DNA of 64,000 nt, taken from Alphaproteobacteria bacterium. Lineage in GTDB: Bacteria; Pseudomonadota; Alphaproteobacteria; Micropepsales; Micropepsaceae. Each line of letters begins with the position of its first letter. The first letter of the stretch is position 1. The translations under genes and the position numbers were made by a program. This document shows, piece after piece, positions 40,959-49,234 of this stretch. The notes beneath the pieces were generated by a model that had not been told where the DNA came from, searched no databases, and saw nothing but the letters and a program-made list of their open reading frames with translations. The stretch lies in the NCBI GenBank assembly GCA_947473475.1, contig CANJBZ010000011.1, positions 32,322-96,321 on the forward strand, in the 5' to 3' direction.

Positions 40959-42512
40959 ATGGCACAACGCGTAAATCTGGATGCGATGATTCCGCGTGCC
41001 GACTTCGGGGTGCAAGGGCAAGAATTCACGCATCAACTCTTCAAAGACTTTCCGATCTCGAACCTGGAGGAAACGTCGCACGTACGAGTTCTTCTTAGGA
41101 AGCCAGATTTTCAGCGTGAAACAAACCATTGGTCACCAGAGCAAATCGTTACGTTTGTCGCGAGTTTTTTGGACAACGAATTAATTCCGGCTTTGATCTT
41201 ATGGAAGTCGCCACTCTACATTTTTGTAATTGACGGCGGTCATCGCCTTAGCGCCCTACGGGCCTGGATGGCTGATGACTATGGAGACGGCGCGATCTCC
41301 CTCAAGTTTTACGGCGGCGAGATATCCGAGGCTCAAAAAAAGGTAGCTCAACGAACTCGGAGCCTCATCGAGAACAGGATCGGTCGGTACACAACCTTAA
41401 AGTCGCTCATCGGATCGTTGACGACGAGTGATAACCAGACACGTCGTGTTGGCAACCTCGTCACGCGAACCTTGGACCTGCAATGGGTCCTGGGGAACGC
41501 AGAGGTTGCTGAGACATCATTCTTCAAGATCAATTCCCAGGGCACCCCCCTCGATGCCGTGGAAGCAATGCTTCTAACGAATCGTCGCAAGGCGATTGCC
41601 ATAGCTTCACGATCAATTCTTCGCGCCGGCAGCGGCCACAAGTACTGGTCGAAATTCTCTGAAGACTGCCAGAAGCAGATCGAGACTCAAGCTGCAGAAT
41701 TTCACGATCTTCTTTTCGATCCTGAGGCAGACACACCAATCAAGACCTTGGATTTACCACTCGGGGGATCAGTTTCTCCCGTAGAGGCGCTTGCTCTATT
41801 GGTCGACTTTCTCTCGATCTCAAGCAGTCCTCAAGGCAGCGTTCGAAGCATTTTATTGGACCCTGAGGACACGGACGGAACCGACACGATCAGAGTGCTT
41901 AAGCTATCCAAGGAAATTTTGACGCGGTTTACTGGGAATAACGCTGCAAGTTTGGGTCTCCATCCCGCCGTCTATTTCTACAATGAGCGGGGTGTTCATA
42001 GTCGGCATCTGTTCCTTGGAACCATGAAGTTGCTAACCGAGAAGGTGCGAAACAACGACGACGCATTCTTTCGAAAATTCACTTGGGTGCGCGCCCGCAT
42101 CGAACAGTATTTAATCACAAATAAGCCTCTCATCACGCAGATGTTCACAAATGTGAATCGGGATGCTCGCGTCCTGAAGGTTCGGGATCTGCTTGAATTT
42201 CTTATCCGGAACATTGATTCAGGCAAAGAATTCACAACTGAGGAATTGCTGGCGAGTTTAGGGTTCGCCGGACGAGTTCTAGACATTCGGAGCTTGGTGA
42301 CGAAAACCAAAATTTCTGAGGAGACGAAGTCAGCATTGTTCCTGCGAACTTCCCTCGCTCATGCACCGAAATGCCCGATTTGCAGTGGACTTCTCTACCC
42401 CAAAAAATCAGTTTCTTACGATCACAAGGTACGTGCATCCGCTGGGGGGACTGGGGATATCGACAACGTCCAAATGGTGCATCCCTATTGTAATTCCGCT
42501 ATCAAAAATTGA
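40959..42512 (+). CDS. DUF262-HNH endonuclease-like protein
   Basis: A 517-residue protein in a segment visibly richer in A+T than its neighbours. The N-terminal DUF262 (GmrSD-N/ParB-like) domain shows KPDFQRETNHWSPEQI, FVIDGGHRLSALRAW and FFKINSQGTPLDAVEAM. A middle helical part follows. At the C-terminus an HNH-type zinc-supported site is seen: CPICSGLLYPKKSVSYDHKVRASAGGTGDIDNVQMVHPYCN. GmrSD-like enzymes restrict glucosylated phage DNA and DUF262-HNH proteins are linked to phage defence, but this standalone copy's target is unknown. The start at 40959 follows the natural domain start. Confidence 0.85.
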   Translation: MAQRVNLDAMIPRADFGVQGQEFTHQLFKDFPISNLEETSHVRVLLRKPDFQRETNHWSPEQIVTFVASFLDNELIPALILWKSPLYIFVIDGGHRLSALRAWMADDYGDGAISLKFYGGEISEAQKKVAQRTRSLIENRIGRYTTLKSLIGSLTTSDNQTRRVGNLVTRTLDLQWVLGNAEVAETSFFKINSQGTPLDAVEAMLLTNRRKAIAIASRSILRAGSGHKYWSKFSEDCQKQIETQAAEFHDLLFDPEADTPIKTLDLPLGGSVSPVEALALLVDFLSISSSPQGSVRSILLDPEDTDGTDTIRVLKLSKEILTRFTGNNAASLGLHPAVYFYNERGVHSRHLFLGTMKLLTEKVRNNDDAFFRKFTWVRARIEQYLITNKPLITQMFTNVNRDARVLKVRDLLEFLIRNIDSGKEFTTEELLASLGFAGRVLDIRSLVTKTKISEETKSALFLRTSLAHAPKCPICSGLLYPKKSVSYDHKVRASAGGTGDIDNVQMVHPYCNSAIKN

Positions 42513-42815
42513 GCCTTTCTGAAGCTACGACGTTTCCTTGCCCCTTGCCTCCACGTCCGAAGAAAGCCACGACATTGCTACTAGCCAAAAGATGATCGGG
42601 AAAGCTTATGGGATTGCAGGAAGAACGGCAGCGCCGCATCGTTACCGCGCATGTGGGCAGCCTGCCCCAGCCCGGACATTTGCGCCTGTGGTGAAACACA
42701 AAGCTGCGATCCAGATCCTCTCCACTTTTGGGCGGTGACGTTTCAAGCGTAAAATCGGCGCTCGTTGCACAGAATCGGCTGGGCGCGTGTGCTCGCTCTA
42801 TCGGGAGGGGAAATT
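42513..42815. other. Intergenic stretch with a gene remnant
   Basis: 303 bases between the DUF262-HNH gene and the next intact gene. It contains the truncated MetE-like copy at 42589-42694, and otherwise nothing recognised. The GGAGGGG before 42816 serves the downstream gene. Confidence 0.6.
42589..42694 (+). pseudogene. Truncated 5' copy of the MetE-like gene
   Basis: Bases 42589-42674 match 43483-43568, the leader and first codons of the intact gene at 43502, with few mismatches. The frame from ATG 42608 gives MGLQEERQRRIVTAHVGSLPQPG, then diverges and stops at TGA 42692-42694 after 28 codons. The rest of the paralogue is missing. Confidence 0.85.
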
Positions 42816-43367
42816 ATGCGGCTTGCTGTTCTCGTTGCGGGTTTGGTTCTGGTGACGGCAGGGCCAGCCCTTGCGGAGTGGCTGGAATACAAGAATCCGG
42901 TGGAATCATTCGCGGTGAATTTTCCCGCCGATCCGAAAGTTCAGGACATCACCTACACCACCGCAAGTGGCGCGCGCGTGCCGGCCAAAGTGTTCAGCGC
43001 CGATGAAGGCGCCGGGCATTATTCGGTGACGGTGGTCAATCTCGCGAGCAGCCCGGCGGATGAGGCCGGTGCGATGGCACATGCGGCGGCGGTGCGCCGT
43101 CCGACGGGCGTTGTGAAGTTCGACGCGCCGTCCGAACTCGACGGCATTCACGGCCACCAGCTCAGCATGATTATGCCCGACGGCCGCCAGATGCAGGTTC
43201 AGCTTTTCCTATACGTGCAGGAGCATCGGCTTTACATCGCGGAAGGTTCTGTGCCTGCGAAGGTGCGCCCGCCTGCTTTGTTCTGGACCTCACTGGCCAT
43301 GATCCACCCCGACGGCAAAGTCGTGAACCTGGTGCGCGAGGGCCTCGCCGAGCGTCCGCCGCAGTAG
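42816..43367 (+). CDS. Exported protein of unknown function
   Basis: A 183-residue exported protein. A signal peptide (VLVAGLVLVTAGPALAEW) precedes a mature part with EYKNPVESFAVNFPADPKVQDITYTTASGARVPAKVF, HYSVTVVNLASSPADEA, GIHGHQLSMIMPDGRQMQ and QVQLFLYVQEHRLYIAEGSVPA. This pattern of long strands suggests a domain related to other short alphaproteobacterial periplasmic proteins, but I cannot name one. GGAGGGG precedes the ATG at 42816. It lies between the truncated and intact MetE-like copies. Confidence 0.75.
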   Translation: MRLAVLVAGLVLVTAGPALAEWLEYKNPVESFAVNFPADPKVQDITYTTASGARVPAKVFSADEGAGHYSVTVVNLASSPADEAGAMAHAAAVRRPTGVVKFDAPSELDGIHGHQLSMIMPDGRQMQVQLFLYVQEHRLYIAEGSVPAKVRPPALFWTSLAMIHPDGKVVNLVREGLAERPPQ

Positions 43368-43501
43368 CGCGCGGCTCATTCCGCAAGCCGCCGCGTGGCG
43401 CTCATCGATTGCCTGCCGGAACCTCCACGGAAACGATTGCGTCCCCGGCGGCGAATTGGCAACCATGCTTCCCACAGAAAACAAGATTATCGGGGAAGCA
43501 C

Positions 43502-44644
43502 ATGGGATTGCAGGAAGAACGGCAGCGGCGGATCGTTACAACGCATGTGGGCAGCCTGCCCCGGCCCGATGCGCTGTCGGAGATGATGGCCGACGGTAAA
43601 ATGAGCGGCCCGGTCTATGAGGCCGCCGTCCGTGACGCCGTCAACGACATCATCAGGCGCCAAACGGATTGCGGCATCGACATTGTCGACGATGGCGAAC
43701 AGTCCAAGCCCGGCTTCATCACCTATATCGACGAGCGCCTGTCCGGCATGGCGCCGCGCACCGACAATCCGCCTCAACTCGACACCCGCGAGAAGCGCTC
43801 ATTCCCGGAATTCTACGCCCACGGCCATTCCGGCTCGCGTCCGCCGCCGCGGCTCTGCACGGGCCCGGTGACGTACACCGGCCAAGCCGCCGTACAGCGC
43901 GACATCGCGAACCTGAAGACCGCGCTCAACGGCAAGAGCGTTGTCGATGTATTCATGCCGGCGGTCTCGCCGGGCCAGATCTTCCGCTACCACGTGAACC
44001 GCTTTTACAAGACGGACGACGAATTCCTGCTCGCCATCGGCGAAGCGCTGCGCGAGGAATATAAGACCATCATCGCGGCGGGCTTCATGCTGCAGATCGA
44101 CGATCCGCACCTCGCCATGCATTACATGCTGGAGCCCAATCTTTCGGTTGAAGAAACCCGCCGATGGGCTTCGCATTACGTGGAAATTTTGAATCACGTC
44201 CTGCGCGATCTGCCGCAAGACCGCATCCGTCATCACACCTGCTACGGCATCAATATGGGGCCGCGCACGCACGATCTGGAATTCAAACACCTGATCAACA
44301 TTGTACTGAACATCCGCGCCGGGCTGTATTCGTTCGAGGCCGCCAACCCGCGCCACGAGCACGAATGGAAACTGTGGGAGGACGTGAAGCTGCCCGCCGG
44401 CAAAGCCATTCTGCCGGGCGTGATCACCCACTGCTCCGTGCTGGTCGAGCATCCCGAACTGGTGTCCGAACGCATCCAGAAATTCGCCGGCGTCGTTGGC
44501 CGCGAGAACGTCATCGCCAGCGCCGACTGCGGCTTCGCCTCCATGCCCCGCGCGGTGGTCGAAGTGCATCCGAGCATCGTCTGGGCCAAGTTCCAGTCGT
44601 TGGCCGAAGGCGCCCGCCTCGCCTCCAGGGCGTTGTGGGGATGA
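43502..44644 (+). CDS. Cobalamin-independent methionine synthase-like (MetE C-domain) protein
   Basis: A 380-residue protein related to the C-terminal half of MetE and to archaeal/YxjG-type methyltransferases. It starts GLQEERQRRIVTTHVGSLPRPD, has LCTGPVTYTG, MLQIDDPHLAMHYM and the zinc-ligand candidates HHTCYG and DCGFAS, with PGVITHCSVLVEHPE between. The reaction is probably transfer of a methyl group to a thiol, but without the MetE N-terminal half it is not a full methionine synthase, so the acceptor is uncertain. A truncated duplicate of its start lies 894 bases upstream. Confidence 0.82.
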   Translation: MGLQEERQRRIVTTHVGSLPRPDALSEMMADGKMSGPVYEAAVRDAVNDIIRRQTDCGIDIVDDGEQSKPGFITYIDERLSGMAPRTDNPPQLDTREKRSFPEFYAHGHSGSRPPPRLCTGPVTYTGQAAVQRDIANLKTALNGKSVVDVFMPAVSPGQIFRYHVNRFYKTDDEFLLAIGEALREEYKTIIAAGFMLQIDDPHLAMHYMLEPNLSVEETRRWASHYVEILNHVLRDLPQDRIRHHTCYGINMGPRTHDLEFKHLINIVLNIRAGLYSFEAANPRHEHEWKLWEDVKLPAGKAILPGVITHCSVLVEHPELVSERIQKFAGVVGRENVIASADCGFASMPRAVVEVHPSIVWAKFQSLAEGARLASRALWG

Positions 44645-44653
44645 GGTAAAAGG

Positions 44654-44711
44654 CTCCTCCCCCGCTACTTCGCGGGGGAGGGGGACCATGCGAAGCATGG
44701 TGGAGGGGGCT
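44654..44711 (+). repeat. Dispersed palindromic repeat, copy 4
   Basis: ctcctcccccgctacttcgcgggggagg, then ccatgcgaagcatgg and tggagggggct. The last segment forms the ribosome-binding site of the DUF559 gene at 44713. Confidence 0.8.
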
Positions 44712-44712
44712 G

Positions 44713-45117
44713 ATGCGGGCTCCGGTTTTGACGTTGAAGCGCGCACGCAATTTGCGGCGTACTCTGACGCTGCCAGAACTACTTTTGTGGAAGCACCTAC
44801 GCGGGAATCGTTTAAGCGGACTGCGTTTCCGGCGGCAGCATCCGGTGGGACCATATATTCTGGATTTCTATTGTTCTGACGCCCGTCTGGCGATTGAGGT
44901 TGATGGCGCAGTGCATGGCGGCGCTGAACAGGCCAAGCACGATGTGCAGCGCGATAGGTGGCTTAAAAGTCAGGGGATCAAAGTATTGCGCATTCCTGCC
45001 ACGATGATCCTTGACGAGAAGCAACTGCCGGATCTTCTTAGCAGCATTGAGCGTGCGGCAGCCCCCTCCACCGCCTGCGGCGGTCCCCCTCCCCCGCTGC
45101 GCGGGGGAGGATCATAG
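44713..45117 (+). CDS. DUF559 endonuclease-like protein between inverted repeats
   Basis: A 134-residue protein of the DUF559 family, a Vsr/restriction-endonuclease-like fold. It shows LRRTLTLPELLLWKHLRGNRLSGLRFRRQHPVGPYILDFYC, then LAIEVDGAVHGGAEQAKHDVQRDRWLKSQGIKVLRIPA, with the catalytic-type acidic residues D-F and E-V-D. The GGAGGGGG that would bind the ribosome is inside the repeat at 44654-44711. The last about 18 residues (APSTACGGPPPPLRGGGS) are encoded by the inverted repeat copy at 45061-45114. Whether it acts on DNA is unproven. Confidence 0.85.
   Translation: MRAPVLTLKRARNLRRTLTLPELLLWKHLRGNRLSGLRFRRQHPVGPYILDFYCSDARLAIEVDGAVHGGAEQAKHDVQRDRWLKSQGIKVLRIPATMILDEKQLPDLLSSIERAAAPSTACGGPPPPLRGGGS
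45061..45114 (-). repeat. Dispersed palindromic repeat, copy 5, inverted
   Basis: The reverse complement reads cctcccccgcgcagcgggggagg...ccgccgcaggcggtggagggggc, matching the 44654-44711 copy in structure. It also codes the DUF559 C-terminus and abuts the methyltransferase stop. Confidence 0.8.
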
Positions 45118-45726
45118 TTTTCTAAACCGCGACCAGGTGAAGGATTGGGGGGCGCCCCAAGGGGTGGAATGTTCTTCGCGTAAACTTTCAATCAGTTGAA
45201 AACCATCGCCCCATTCGGCCGCCAAACCTTCGGGTGACCAGCGATGCACGGGCAGACCGCTGCATTTTTCGGGGCCGTCGGGCGCGAAGGTGGCGAGGAT
45301 CAACCAGCCGCCGGGAGTGAGCGTGTGCTCGACCGTGTCGCGATAGGTGAGCCGGTCCTGCGGCTCCGTCAGAAAATGAAACGCCGCGCGGTCGTGCCAG
45401 AGGCCGTATGACCGCTGCGGTTTCCACGTCAGCACATCGGCCACGATCCAATGCACCAAGCCCGCGCGCGAACCCAACCGATCGTGGCAAACCTTCAGCG
45501 CCGGGGCGGCGATATCCAGAACTGTGACGTCCTGAAACCCGTCGTGCAGCAGCTCGTCCGCCAGCACGGACGCACCGCCGCCGATGTCGATCACCGGCTC
45601 AGCGCGCTCAATCCCTGTCGCGCGGATCATCTCCAGCGACGGCCGCGCGCTTGCCTGGAACCAACTCACCGAATTGGCGGGCTTCGTCGCGTAGATATTG
45701 TCCCAATGCGCCTGGCGCGCGCTCAT
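45112..45726 (-). CDS. SAM-dependent methyltransferase, class I
   Basis: A 204-residue methyltransferase. The SAM-binding motif I is seen in VIDIGGGASVLADELL, with motif II-like LDIAAPALKVCHDR and DRAAFHFLTEPQDR. It resembles small stand-alone methyltransferases with a thiopurine/tellurite-type fold, but substrate cannot be told. It starts with an ATGA overlap with the upstream MBL gene, so it is the last gene of that minus-strand operon. Its stop overlaps that of the convergent DUF559 gene. Confidence 0.83.
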   Translation of the reverse strand: MSARQAHWDNIYATKPANSVSWFQASARPSLEMIRATGIERAEPVIDIGGGASVLADELLHDGFQDVTVLDIAAPALKVCHDRLGSRAGLVHWIVADVLTWKPQRSYGLWHDRAAFHFLTEPQDRLTYRDTVEHTLTPGGWLILATFAPDGPEKCSGLPVHRWSPEGLAAEWGDGFQLIESLREEHSTPWGAPQSFTWSRFRKL

Positions 45727-46541
45727 AGCGGCGCATCGACGATCATGCCGTCATAGGCAGGCTCGACGCCGTCGGGGAGCTGCGCGGCCAGTTCGGTATA
45801 GTCGATGTCGATGTGCATGTTGGTCAGAACGGCGCGCCGGGGCTTTATGCGGGCGATCCATTCCAGCGCCGTTCCCACATTGGCGTGCGTGGGATGCGGC
45901 GCATAGCGCAGGGCATCCAAAATCCAGGTGTCTACGCCTTCAAGCGCCGCGAAAGCTGCTTCGTCCAAGCCACTGACATCGCTGGAATAGGCCAGCCCGC
46001 CGAAGCGGAACCCCAGCGAGCGGATCGGGCCATGCTGCTGCCAGAACGCCAACACGGGAAGGGCGCCCCCTGCCCCGTCAAGCGCGAACCCGGAGAACGG
46101 CTCCGGTATGACATGACCGTTGATAATGGGCGGATAGCCCAAATCCGGCGGCGGCGTGAAACAGTATGAGAATTGCCGTGAGATATGGGCCAGGGCGCGC
46201 TCGTCCGCATACATCTCAATGCGCTTCTTCATAATGAAGGTCAGCGGCCGCAAATCGTCGATGCCGTTGGTTTGGTCCGCATGCGGATGGGTCATCAGCA
46301 CGCCATCCAGCCGCGACACCCGCGCCGCCAGCAATTGCTCACGCATGTCGGGCGAGGTATCGACCAGCACGGCGGTATCCCCACGCCGCACCAGTAGCGA
46401 GCAGCGGCGGCGCCGGTTCTTGGAATTGCCAGGATCGCACGCGCCCCAATCGCCGGTACCGTCCGGACCGCCGAGCCGCGGCACGCCGGCCGAGGAGCCA
46501 CAACCCAGAATGGTGGCTTGGATGCGGTTGTTGGCGGTCAA
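45723..46541 (-). CDS. PhnP-like MBL-fold metallo-hydrolase
   Basis: A 272-residue protein of the metallo-beta-lactamase superfamily. It begins ATILGCGSSAGVPRLGG, has the metal motif HPHADQTNGIDDL (HxHxDH-like), a RRRRCSLLV segment typical of the PhnP/YycJ-like group, and a C-terminal histidine in NMHIDIDYTEL. Related proteins act as phosphodiesterases or tRNA-processing-like hydrolases. It follows tatD on the same strand with a palindromic region between. This MBL-TatD-HolB order is common in Alphaproteobacteria. Confidence 0.85.
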   Translation of the reverse strand: MTANNRIQATILGCGSSAGVPRLGGPDGTGDWGACDPGNSKNRRRRCSLLVRRGDTAVLVDTSPDMREQLLAARVSRLDGVLMTHPHADQTNGIDDLRPLTFIMKKRIEMYADERALAHISRQFSYCFTPPPDLGYPPIINGHVIPEPFSGFALDGAGGALPVLAFWQQHGPIRSLGFRFGGLAYSSDVSGLDEAAFAALEGVDTWILDALRYAPHPTHANVGTALEWIARIKPRRAVLTNMHIDIDYTELAAQLPDGVEPAYDGMIVDAPL

Positions 46542-46564
46542 TCGAATGCCCCGCCCTCGTCCCG

Positions 46565-46712
46565 GAGGTCGCCTCCCCCCTGCGGGGAGGCCGAAATTGC
46601 GAGTTTCACGAGCAATTTCGGGTGGGGGGAGCTATCCGCAACAATCCCCCCACCCGAAATGCCTCGCGGCTGACGCCGCTTTAGCATTTCGACCTCCCCG
46701 CACGGGGGAGGT
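46565..46712. repeat. Nested palindromic cluster between tatD and the MBL gene
   Basis: Three successive inverted repeats: cgcctcccccctgcggggaggccgaaattgc... with agcaatttcgg, gggtggggggag...atccccccaccc, and cctcgcggctgacgccgct with gacctccccgcacgggggagg. Related in composition to the dispersed repeats elsewhere. Confidence 0.65.
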
Positions 46713-46737
46713 GATTTGCGGTGTGCTGCCATACAAC

Positions 46738-47514
46738 TCATCGTTTGGCCTTGGCGAAGAGGCGGAAGAAGTTTGCCGTCGTCGTCTCCGCGAGTTCATC
46801 CGCGCGGATGCCTTTAAGCTCGGCCAGCATGGCGGCGGTGTGGACCACGAAGGCCGGCTCATTGCGCTTTCCGCGTGTCGGCTGGGGCGCGAGATAAGGC
46901 GCATCCGTTTCGACCAGCAGCCGGTCCAGCGGCACGTCTTTCAGCGTCGCGCGCAAGGCATCGGACTTCTTGAACGTCGCGATACCCGATACCGAAATGT
47001 ACAACCCCAATTCCAGCGCCGCTCCCGCAAGCCGGGGCGTGCCGGTGAAGCAATGGATCAAACCGGTGAAGCGCCCCCGCTCCTGCTCCTCGGTTAGCAC
47101 CGCGATGGTGTCGTCGTCGGCGTCGCGCGTGTGTACGATAAGCGGCAGTCCGGCCTGACGCGCTGCTGCGATGTGCGCGCGGAAATTGGCGATCTGCGCC
47201 TCGCGCGGGCTTTTGTTGTAATAATAGTCGAGACCGGTCTCGCCGAAGGCGACCACCTTTTCGTGCTCGGCTTCTTTCAACAAGACCTCGGGCCCATCCA
47301 GCAGCTCATCGCCCGCTTCATGGGGATGCACGCCGACGCTGCAATGAATATCGGGCGAAGATTCCGCGACGGCGCGCACACCGGGGAAGCGCTTCAGACC
47401 CGTTCCAATGGTGAGGAAATGGCCGACACCGGCGGCGCGGGCGCGGGCGAGGACCTCGGGAAGTTCTGATGCGAAATCCGGAAAATCGAGATGGCAATGA
47501 CTATCGACGAGCAT
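46738..47514 (-). CDS. tatD: TatD-family metal-dependent DNase
   Basis: A 258-residue TIM-barrel hydrolase. The metal ligands are seen in LVDSHCHLDFP, SVGVHPHEAGD, FGETGLDYYY, IVHTRDADDDT and VETDAPYLAPQPTRG. TatD enzymes cut DNA from 3' ends and act in repair or RNA processing. It lies between the holB and MBL genes on the same strand. The usual alphaproteobacterial neighbour metG is missing here. Confidence 0.93.
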   Translation of the reverse strand: MLVDSHCHLDFPDFASELPEVLARARAAGVGHFLTIGTGLKRFPGVRAVAESSPDIHCSVGVHPHEAGDELLDGPEVLLKEAEHEKVVAFGETGLDYYYNKSPREAQIANFRAHIAAARQAGLPLIVHTRDADDDTIAVLTEEQERGRFTGLIHCFTGTPRLAGAALELGLYISVSGIATFKKSDALRATLKDVPLDRLLVETDAPYLAPQPTRGKRNEPAFVVHTAAMLAELKGIRADELAETTTANFFRLFAKAKR

Positions 47515-47555
47515 GACCCACCCTGGCCGAGAGAGTGCCGGATTTCAAGCGTGGC

Positions 47556-48605
47556 TCACAGGACGCCGCGACGGGCGGCATTGGCGATTTCGCGCGCAGC
47601 CGTAAGCACGGTCTGGCGCGGTTCCATGTGAATGCCCGCCGCACGTTCGTAGAGCGCGCAAAGCTGTTCCCATAATTCCACGGCGCGATAATCGCCTTCG
47701 CCTTGGCCGGCGCGTTCACGCACACGGCGCGCCACCGCCTGAATCAGGAACTCGCCGAAATGCCCCAGCCCATCGGCCGCGCGCGCCACACGCTCGCCAA
47801 GTGCCAGGATGGCCGGCACGTCCAATGTCCCGCGCGCGGCCAGCAGCGAATCCGCTTCGCGCGCCAGCTTCAGTCCTTCATCGCCCGCGAGCCGTAGAGC
47901 CAGACCAAGAGAACCTTCGGACAAAGCCATAAGCTGCGAACGGTCTTCGTCCGAAGCGTCGGGCAGCAGGCGGCCTAGGACTTCGCTGAGCACCGGACGA
48001 TCAAGCGGTTTCAGATCGAGCCGCTGCGCGCGCGAACGAATGGTTGGAAGCAGCCGGCCGGGCGCGTGACTGACAAGCAGAAGAAGCCCGCGCGCCGGCG
48101 GTTCTTCCAGGATTTTCAGCAGCGCATTGGCGGCGTTGTCGTTCATGTCGTCGGCGGAATCGACAATGGCGACACGCCAGCCGCCCGCGCCCGCGGTCAT
48201 GCCGAAGAAGCCGCCGAGCCGGCGCACTTCTTCCACATCAAGCACGGTCTTGAGCTTGCCGCGATCGTTCTCGCGCCGCTTCAGCACCAGCAGACCCGGA
48301 TGCGACCGCGCTTCCATCTGACGCGAAACGACATCCCCCGGCGCAACGGAGAGATCGGCCGCACCGGCATCCGTCGCCCCATACCGCAGCATGTAGCGCG
48401 CGATGCGATAGGCGAGCGTGGCCTTGCCAATGCCCGGCGGGCCGGCAATGAGCCAGGCTTGCGGCGGACGCCCTGAACGAATAGCGCGCGCCGCCCGCGC
48501 CAGCGCCACGTCGTGCCCCCTTAGCTCATAGGTTTCACGCGGATGGGGCTGACCGGCGATGCGGTCGGGTTCCTCGGCCTCAGCCTGAGGCTTTGCCCGG
48601 CTCAT
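47556..48605 (-). CDS. holB: DNA polymerase III delta' subunit
   Basis: A 349-residue AAA-type clamp-loader subunit. Signs are the P-loop WLIAGPPGIGKATLAYRIARYML, an arginine-finger-type segment and the SSB-related LLLVSHAPGRLLPTIRSRAQRLDLKPL. It opens with RETYELRGHDVALARAARAIRSG. The start at 48605 gives an ATGA overlap with tmk, the usual arrangement. The upstream extension of another 10 codons was rejected. Confidence 0.92.
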   Translation of the reverse strand: MSRAKPQAEAEEPDRIAGQPHPRETYELRGHDVALARAARAIRSGRPPQAWLIAGPPGIGKATLAYRIARYMLRYGATDAGAADLSVAPGDVVSRQMEARSHPGLLVLKRRENDRGKLKTVLDVEEVRRLGGFFGMTAGAGGWRVAIVDSADDMNDNAANALLKILEEPPARGLLLLVSHAPGRLLPTIRSRAQRLDLKPLDRPVLSEVLGRLLPDASDEDRSQLMALSEGSLGLALRLAGDEGLKLAREADSLLAARGTLDVPAILALGERVARAADGLGHFGEFLIQAVARRVRERAGQGEGDYRAVELWEQLCALYERAAGIHMEPRQTVLTAAREIANAARRGVL

Positions 48606-49234
48606 GGCGCCAACCGCTCCACGACGGTGCGCCACACATTCGCGGCGACGCTTTCCGCGGACGCTGTGCCATCAAGAACCGCGCAACGCTGCGGCTCTTC
48701 GGCTGCGATCGAGAGAAAGCCATCGCGCAGCCGGTGATGGAAGGCGGCATCGAATTGCTCGAAGCGGTTTTCATGCGCGCCCCGCGCTACCGCGCGTTCA
48801 AGGCCGGCGCGTGGACTGACATCCAAAACCAGCGTCAGGTCGGGCGCAAAATCGCCCAGCGCCGCGCGCTGCAATGTCCGCACGGCATCCATGCCGAGTC
48901 CGCGCGCGAGTCCCTGATAGACAAACGTGGAATCCGAGAACCGATCCGAAATCACCCACGTTCCCGCAGCAAGCGCCGGCTCGATCACCCGCGCCACATG
49001 GTCGGCGCGCGCCGCCAGGAACAACAAGGTTTCGGCCAAGGGCGTCCAGCGGTCCGTCGCCCCTTCCACCAGCAACTTGCGGATTTCTTCCGCACCGGGT
49101 GAACCGCCGGGCTCACGCGTCAACAGCACCGCTCGGCTACGCTCCTCAAGCGAGGTTCGAAGCAACCTTGCCTGGGTGGACTTGCCGGCGCCCTCGCCTC
49201 CCTCGAAACTGATGAACTTGCCGCGTTCCGCCAT
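48602..49234 (-). CDS. tmk: Thymidylate kinase
   Basis: A 210-residue kinase that phosphorylates dTMP. The P-loop FEGGEGAGKSTQARLL is near residues 9-22, DRFSDSTFVYQG carries the DRxxxS/T-type motif, and LVLDVSPRAGLERAVARGAHENRFE is the lid. It starts just after the DacC stop and overlaps holB. Standard alphaproteobacterial order DacC-Tmk-HolB. Confidence 0.94.
   Translation of the reverse strand: MAERGKFISFEGGEGAGKSTQARLLRTSLEERSRAVLLTREPGGSPGAEEIRKLLVEGATDRWTPLAETLLFLAARADHVARVIEPALAAGTWVISDRFSDSTFVYQGLARGLGMDAVRTLQRAALGDFAPDLTLVLDVSPRAGLERAVARGAHENRFEQFDAAFHHRLRDGFLSIAAEEPQRCAVLDGTASAESVAANVWRTVVERLAP

Noticed and set aside
40840..42512. A multi-gene restriction-modification or prophage island
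   Set aside because: Only one gene is present on the AT-rich segment; no methyltransferase, integrase, tRNA attachment duplication or phage structural genes were seen.
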